Below are positions 6,505 to 10,181 of a stretch of DNA of 10,181 nt, in pieces. Origin of the DNA: an uncultured Bacilli bacterium (GTDB lineage Bacteria > Bacillota_I > Bacilli_A > RF39 > UBA660). The stretch is taken from contig CANQHT010000044.1 in the NCBI GenBank assembly GCA_947623705.1, forward strand, positions 1 to 10,181, given 5' to 3'. The notes under the pieces are model-generated. The model was not told the DNA's origin, made no database searches, and was given only the letters and a program-made list of their open reading frames with translations. The position numbers and the translations under genes are program-made. Positions within the stretch are counted from its first letter, which is position 1; the number at the start of each line of letters is the position of its first letter.

Positions 6505-6635
6505 GATATATTCTTTGTTACAATCTTGATTTTGTTTTTTAAAATATATCTATCGAATATACTAATCCGTGATAGCACCCGCTGATAAATCGATAACTAT
6601 CATCCTCGTCAACCAAAGTGGTCCATGCGCTAACA
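6505..6635 (-). ncRNA. glmS ribozyme: glmS ribozyme (glucosamine-6-phosphate-activated self-cleaving riboswitch)
   Basis: The minus strand upstream of glmS has the conserved core. Self-cleavage is expected between A6631 and G6630 (TTA|GCGC), followed by a short P1 (ACC/GGT around ACTTT), GTTGACGAGGATG (6613-6601), TTATCGAT (6596-6589) and GCGGGTGC (6582-6575). P2 is TGATAG/CTATCA (6602-6597 with 6575-6570), and P2.2 is GCGC (6630-6627) with GTGC (6578-6575) including one G-U. Where P3 and P4 normally stand, the sequence is AT-rich. GATATATTTT (6550-6541) can pair with AGAATATATC (6514-6505) around a small ACAA/TTGT hairpin. In relatives glucosamine-6-phosphate is the catalytic cofactor, and cleavage lowers glmS expression. 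The core is clear; the 3' boundary is my inference. Confidence 0.92.
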
Positions 6636-6660
6636 ATAGAATACTTCCTTTCTATCTATT
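6635..6660 (-). other. Leader hairpin just 5' of the ribozyme cleavage site
   Basis: On the minus strand AATAGA (6660-6655) pairs with TCTATT (6640-6635) around a 14-base loop, ending four bases before the predicted cleavage site. It would stay on the short 5' product released by the ribozyme. Its role is unknown; it may insulate the ribozyme from upstream sequence. Confidence 0.4.
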
Positions 6661-6671
6661 GCTTTAAATAA

Positions 6672-6701
6672 ATTATATCATTATATATTTATTCTTGTAA
6701 A
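6672..6701 (-). promoter_or_regulatory. Sigma-A-type promoter of glmS
   Basis: On the minus strand TTTACA (6701-6696, 5 of 6 consensus bases) and a perfect TATAAT (6677-6672) are 18 bases apart. A second TATAAT at 6685-6680 has no suitable -35 element. Transcription would start near 6665, giving a leader of about 185 bases that contains the glmS ribozyme. The promoter begins about 11 bases after the T-tract of the ffh terminator. Confidence 0.7.
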
Positions 6702-6713
6702 TCAAAATGTGTT

Positions 6714-6747
6714 AAAAAAAGATGAGTTAGAAAGGCATTTTCATCTT
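6714..6747 (-). terminator. Rho-independent terminator of the ftsY-ylxM-ffh operon, overlapping the ffh stop
   Basis: On the minus strand AAGATGA (6747-6741) pairs with TCATCTT (6725-6719), with two possible G-T pairs extending it, and a T-tract follows (6718-6714). The ffh stop codon (6729-6727) lies in the 15-base loop and the upstream arm is inside the ffh coding sequence. A competing GATGAG/CTCATC pairing exists with a longer loop. Confidence 0.65.
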
Positions 6748-8034
6748 CCCATTACTCATCATTTTCATCATACTTTTCATTTGCTCAAATTGTTTTAAAA
6801 GCCGATTAACTTCTTCGACACTTCTACCACTACCTTTAGCAATTCTTTGCTTTCTTGTCGCTTTCAAGACTTCCGGATGTCTTCTTTCATAAGGTGTCAT
6901 TGATAAAATTATCGCTTCAATATGGGCCATATCTTTCGGATTTATTGAAATATTATTTAAACCCATACTTCTCGCTTGCGGAAGCATTTTAATAATATTT
7001 TCTAAAGGTCCTAATTTTTTAATTTGTTTAAATGTTTTTAAAAAATCTTCTAAATCAAATGTTCCTTGTTGCATCTTTCTAGCTTGTTCTTTAGCATCAT
7101 CAACAGATACAATATCTTCAACTTTTTCAGCAATGGATAAAATATCGCCCATATCTAAAATTCTTTCGGCCATTCTTACCGGATGAAATTCACTTAAACC
7201 ATCCATTTTTTCGGAATCCCCAACCATTTTAATTGGCACATTGGTAAGATGTCTTAAAGAAAGAGCAACTCCTCCTTTAGTATCACCATCCATTTTAGTT
7301 AAAATACAACCGGTTAATTTTAAAGTTTCATTAAATCCCGTAATAACATTAATCGCATCTTGTCCCATCATGGCATCAATAACAAGTAAAGTTTCATTAA
7401 AGGTAATATTATCCTCTAATTCTTTTAATTCTTGCATTAATTTTTCATCAATTTGCAAACGTCCAGCCGTATCGACAATCACATAATCTAAATTATTTTC
7501 TTTCGCATATTTAATGCCATTAGTAGCAATTTCTAAAACCGATTTTTTATCTTCTGAATAAACCGGAATATTTAAAGAAGTCCCTATTTCTTTTAACTGA
7601 TTAATCGCCGCCGGTCTATAAATATCACAAGCTACAAGTAAAGGATGCCGATTATATTTTTTCCGCATTAAATTGGCAAGTTTTCCGGCCGTTGTTGTTT
7701 TACCACTACCTTGCAAGCCACATAACATAATAACGACAAATTTTTCTTTTGTTTCAATTGGTTGATATTCGCCCCCTAATAGATTTACTAATTCATCTTT
7801 AACAATTTTAATAAATACTTCATCAGGTTTTAAACTCTTAGAAACATCGGCTCCTAAAGCCTTTTCTTTGACATTTGCCACAAACTCTTTAACAACATTA
7901 TAGTTAACATCGGCTTCCAGTAAAGCCATTCTTATTTCTTTCATCGCATCATTGATATTATTTTCGGTAATACGACCCATTCCTCTAATATTTTTAATGG
8001 CATTTGTTATTCTATCACCCATATATTCAAACAT
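6727..8034 (-). CDS. ffh: Signal recognition particle protein Ffh (SRP54)
   Basis: Ffh binds SRP RNA and the signal sequences of nascent membrane and secreted proteins, and docks with FtsY at the membrane. The 435 residues hold an N domain (about 1-88), a G domain and a methionine-rich M domain (about 320-435). Motifs are GLQGSGKTTT (106-115), DIYRPAA (137-143), DTAGR (188-192) and TKMDG (246-250), plus RIAKGSG (397-403), the RNA-binding segment of the M domain. The C-terminal tail is rich in Met and Lys. The closing-loop motif reads GDSEKMDGL (272-280) where many Firmicutes have GxGEK, probably a lineage feature. The ATG is preceded by AAAGGAGAA inside the end of ylxM, leaving a 4-base gap. 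It is the last gene of the operon and ends in a terminator that overlaps its stop. Confidence 0.98.
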   Translation of the reverse strand: MFEYMGDRITNAIKNIRGMGRITENNINDAMKEIRMALLEADVNYNVVKEFVANVKEKALGADVSKSLKPDEVFIKIVKDELVNLLGGEYQPIETKEKFVVIMLCGLQGSGKTTTAGKLANLMRKKYNRHPLLVACDIYRPAAINQLKEIGTSLNIPVYSEDKKSVLEIATNGIKYAKENNLDYVIVDTAGRLQIDEKLMQELKELEDNITFNETLLVIDAMMGQDAINVITGFNETLKLTGCILTKMDGDTKGGVALSLRHLTNVPIKMVGDSEKMDGLSEFHPVRMAERILDMGDILSIAEKVEDIVSVDDAKEQARKMQQGTFDLEDFLKTFKQIKKLGPLENIIKMLPQARSMGLNNISINPKDMAHIEAIILSMTPYERRHPEVLKATRKQRIAKGSGRSVEEVNRLLKQFEQMKSMMKMMSNGKMKMPF

Positions 8035-8038
8035 AATC

Positions 8039-8341
8039 TTATTCTCCTTTTAGTATTTTTTTGATTTCTAATTTTATTTTCGTTAAATCATTCCAATTAA
8101 GTAAATCATTTAATCTTTCATTCTTTTGATATATTTTTAAAGCATCTTCATACTTATCTAATTTTTTTTCAACATTTTTAATAATTGAACCAACCCGACT
8201 TTTACTGATTCCTTCACTATCGGCAATTTCTTGCATCGTCATATTTTCTCCATAATATAAATCAAATATTACACTATTATGGTTATTTAATAAATCCTTA
8301 TAAATTAAATATAACGCATTATAATATAAAAACTTTTCCAT
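8039..8341 (-). CDS. ylxM: YlxM/p13-like SRP-associated helix-turn-helix protein (UPF0122)
   Basis: This 100-residue protein matches the YlxM (UPF0122) family, which is encoded with ffh in Firmicutes and has been linked to SRP function. A sigma region 4-like helix-turn-helix spans about 34-60: MTMQEIADSEGISKSRVGSI, then a recognition-helix end rich in Lys. The length is slightly below the usual 105-115 residues. Its ATG shares one base with the ftsY stop (TAATG, 8343-8339), so translation is probably coupled. The nearest SD-like site, AAGGAT, lies about 9 bases upstream inside ftsY. Position between ftsY and ffh is the standard order and strongly supports the call. Whether it acts as a DNA-binding regulator or on the SRP itself cannot be read from the sequence. 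Confidence 0.93.
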   Translation of the reverse strand: MEKFLYYNALYLIYKDLLNNHNSVIFDLYYGENMTMQEIADSEGISKSRVGSIIKNVEKKLDKYEDALKIYQKNERLNDLLNWNDLTKIKLEIKKILKGE

Positions 8342-9456
8342 TACATCATATCCTTAAATAAACCATAAATATAATTTTCAATATCAAATGGTTTTAAATC
8401 TGTCATCGCTTCCCCTAAACCAATGAATTTGACTGGTAAATTAACTTCTTCTTTAATGGCTAGGACAATTCCCCCTTTAGCAGTTCCATCTAATTTAGTT
8501 AAAACAATGCCGGTTATATTAGTAATTTCTTTAAAAGCCTTAGCTTGCATAATGCCGTTTTGACCAGTGGAAGCATCAATTACGAGTAAAGTTTCGTGAG
8601 GAGCCCCCGGAATATGGGTTCCAATAACTTTATTAATTTTTTCTAGTTCTTTCATTAAATTAACTTTATTTTGAAGTCTTCCGGCGGTATCAATTAAAAC
8701 AATATCAATATTTTTTTCTTTTGCTTTAACTAACCCATCATAAATAACACTTGCAGGATCACTATCTTGAACCCCATAAAATTCCGAATTAGTTCTTTCG
8801 GCCCATATTTTTAATTGATCGACAGCACCCGCTCTAAAAGTATCGCCCGCAATAAGCATTACTTTCTTACCTTCATTTTGATATTTATAAGCTAGTTTCG
8901 CAATCGTTGTTGTTTTACCAACCCCATTTACCCCAACCATCAAAATAACAGTGGGACCATCTTCACTCATATTAATTTTATCGGATAAACTTTCTCCTTC
9001 GACATAAATAATTAATAATTCATCCACTATTACTTCTTTTAAATATTCCATATCGGTAATATTTTCTTTTTTTACTCTCTCTCGTAATTTATCCATAAAT
9101 TTCATGACTGTATTAACCCCAATATCAGCCATAATTAAAATACTTTCTAATTCTTCAAAATACTCTTCGGATACTTTAGTATATTTAATACCTAGAATAT
9201 TTAATTTAGAAATAAATTCATCTCTTGTCTTTTTTAAGCCTTTATCATAATCTTTAATTTCTTCAGCTTCACTTGTAACTTTCTTCTTCTTTTTTTTCTT
9301 ATCTTTAACTTTTTTTGGTTTTACTTTTGCTTCTTTTGCCTCTTCTACCTCTTCAATTGTTTCTTGCTCTATTTCTTCAACTTCTTCTTTTTCTTCTTCT
9401 TTAACAATTTCTTCTTTTTTCTTAATAATATTTTTAAATTTACTAAAAAGTCCCAT
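8341..9456 (-). CDS. ftsY: Signal recognition particle receptor FtsY
   Basis: FtsY is the membrane-associated SRP receptor GTPase that receives ribosome-nascent chain complexes from Ffh. The 371 residues start with MGLFSKFKN, an amphipathic lipid-binding type N-terminus, then a Glu/Lys-rich A region (about 13-70) with a seven-Lys run near 53-59. The NG domain follows (about 71-371): GVNGVGKTTT (175-184), DTFRAGA (205-211), DTAGR (256-260), TKLDGTAKGG (320-329) and GLGE (346-349). The charged region is low-complexity and makes the plus strand a long pyrimidine-rich tract near 9280-9425. The ATG has AAAGGAAAT upstream, within the 14-base gap after the DUF4143 ATPase gene. Its stop overlaps the ylxM start by one base. 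The assignment is firm. Confidence 0.98.
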   Translation of the reverse strand: MGLFSKFKNIIKKKEEIVKEEEKEEVEEIEQETIEEVEEAKEAKVKPKKVKDKKKKKKKVTSEAEEIKDYDKGLKKTRDEFISKLNILGIKYTKVSEEYFEELESILIMADIGVNTVMKFMDKLRERVKKENITDMEYLKEVIVDELLIIYVEGESLSDKINMSEDGPTVILMVGVNGVGKTTTIAKLAYKYQNEGKKVMLIAGDTFRAGAVDQLKIWAERTNSEFYGVQDSDPASVIYDGLVKAKEKNIDIVLIDTAGRLQNKVNLMKELEKINKVIGTHIPGAPHETLLVIDASTGQNGIMQAKAFKEITNITGIVLTKLDGTAKGGIVLAIKEEVNLPVKFIGLGEAMTDLKPFDIENYIYGLFKDMM

Positions 9457-9470
9457 ATCTATTTCCTTTC

Positions 9471-10181
9471 TTATTTATCTAATAGCCAATCAAAGACATT
9501 TATTTGCTTAACCCCATTATGGGTTGTATATGGTGTAAAATCCGTTGATAATAAATATTTTGGATTATGATCATTAATAGAATCTAAGCTTTTTAATTCT
9601 CTTTCTAAAGTTTTTTTATCATTTAAACTATAACTTACTTGATAATATTCTATTCCTTTTTCATTAATAGCAATAAAATCAACTTCGATATCATTAGTTT
9701 TCCCAATATAGACTTCATAACCTCTTCTTATTAATTCTAGATATACAACATTCTCTAAAATTCTACCATCATCTACAGCATTTGGCCCTAGTAAATAATA
9801 TCTAAGTCCTAAATCAGACAAATAATATTTGGCTCCCGTAGTTAAATGATATTTTCCTTTTATATCATATCTAGAAACCTTATAAAGAACGAAGGATTCT
9901 ACTAAAGCCTCTAAATACTTTTCAATAGTAGGAACAGATATTTTCCGGCCACCAGATGTCATAGTATTCGCAATAGATCTACTAGAACAGACATTACCGA
10001 TATTATCAAACATATACTTTATAACATCTTTTAACATCCCTATATCCGAAATATCTTTACGATCCGCTATATCATTAACAATAACGGTATTATATAAACC
10101 ATCCAAATACATTTTAATATCTCTAATATTATCTAACATTAAAGTATAAGGAAATGAACTTTTAGTTATATAATCCACATA
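9471..10181 (-). CDS. AAA_14/DUF4143 family ATPase, C-terminal part (cut by window edge)
   Basis: The frame stays open to the right edge, so the 5' end is missing. The visible 236 or so residues match the C-terminal half of the ATPases with AAA_14 and DUF4143 domains. They include a linker (YITKSSFPYTL), a winged-helix-like region (VPTIEKYLEALVESFVLYKV), then DUF4143, a PD-(D/E)XK-like fold with GRILENVVYLELIRRGYEV, IEVDFIA and IEYYQVSYS. Counted from the codon at 10178, the core residues are Glu142, Asp167 and Gln180. A GTG at 10178 is not a credible start because the N-terminal AAA domain must lie outside. Such proteins (typically about 400 residues) are common, variable accessory genes of unclear role. 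Its stop is 14 bases before ftsY and no terminator lies between, so it probably reads through into the SRP operon. Confidence 0.88.
   Translation of the reverse strand, partial: YVDYITKSSFPYTLMLDNIRDIKMYLDGLYNTVIVNDIADRKDISDIGMLKDVIKYMFDNIGNVCSSRSIANTMTSGGRKISVPTIEKYLEALVESFVLYKVSRYDIKGKYHLTTGAKYYLSDLGLRYYLLGPNAVDDGRILENVVYLELIRRGYEVYIGKTNDIEVDFIAINEKGIEYYQVSYSLNDKKTLERELKSLDSINDHNPKYLLSTDFTPYTTHNGVKQINVFDWLLDK

Noticed and set aside
7241..7486. Open frame on the plus strand within ffh
   Set aside because: It is fully antisense to the conserved G domain of Ffh with no initiation signals.
9364..9570. Open frame on the plus strand with long Phe runs
   Set aside because: It is the complement of the Glu/Lys-rich A region of FtsY and has no ribosome binding site or family likeness.
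1..10181. tRNA, rRNA, CRISPR array, insertion-sequence ends or direct repeats
   Set aside because: I scanned for cloverleaf arms, regularly spaced repeats and terminal inverted repeats around the Rpn-like and DUF4143 genes and saw none.

Overview
The window is strongly AT-rich bacterial DNA using the standard code: the tryptophan codons I checked are TGG and no reading frame needs TGA as a sense codon. The set der, engB (ysxC), ftsY-ylxM-ffh and glmS, with Gram-positive Shine-Dalgarno sites (AGGAGGTGA, AAAGGAGAA) and a glmS ribozyme, points to a low-GC Firmicute. It is probably from the Bacilli/Mollicutes side (an Erysipelotrichia- or RF39-like gut lineage); that placement is inference. Nine of the ten genes are on the minus strand.

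Layout from the left. A short AT-rich end (1-122) holds one weak hairpin and the terminator of der. On the minus strand engB, a prepilin-like gene and der form one tight cluster (2474 down to 123). Each stop codon in it is built into the Shine-Dalgarno site of the next gene, and a sigma-A-type promoter lies just upstream of engB. Divergent from engB is the only plus-strand gene (2579-3694), a short M3-like zinc metallopeptidase. A long bidirectional terminator separates it from a convergent Rpn/PDDEXK_2-family nuclease gene (3743-4588). Next on the minus strand is glmS (4714-6480), which has its own terminator, a glmS ribozyme in its leader and a good promoter.

To the right is the signal recognition particle operon ftsY-ylxM-ffh (9456 down to 6727). 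Its genes overlap or nearly touch, and a terminator overlaps the ffh stop. Immediately upstream of ftsY, with a 14-base gap, is the C-terminal part of an AAA_14/DUF4143 ATPase gene that runs off the right edge.

Together the window covers co-translational protein targeting (Ffh, FtsY, YlxM), ribosome assembly GTPases (Der, EngB) and the feedback-controlled first step of amino-sugar and wall-precursor synthesis (GlmS). Four accessory genes are set among them: the prepilin, the peptidase, the Rpn-like nuclease and the DUF4143 ATPase. I did not find a clear new multi-gene system. The points most worth checking are the glmS ribozyme with a shrunken AT-rich P3/P4 part and core changes, the lone four-cysteine prepilin between two ribosome-assembly GTPases, the short M3-like peptidase with altered metal-ligand spacing, and the absence of TGA stops.
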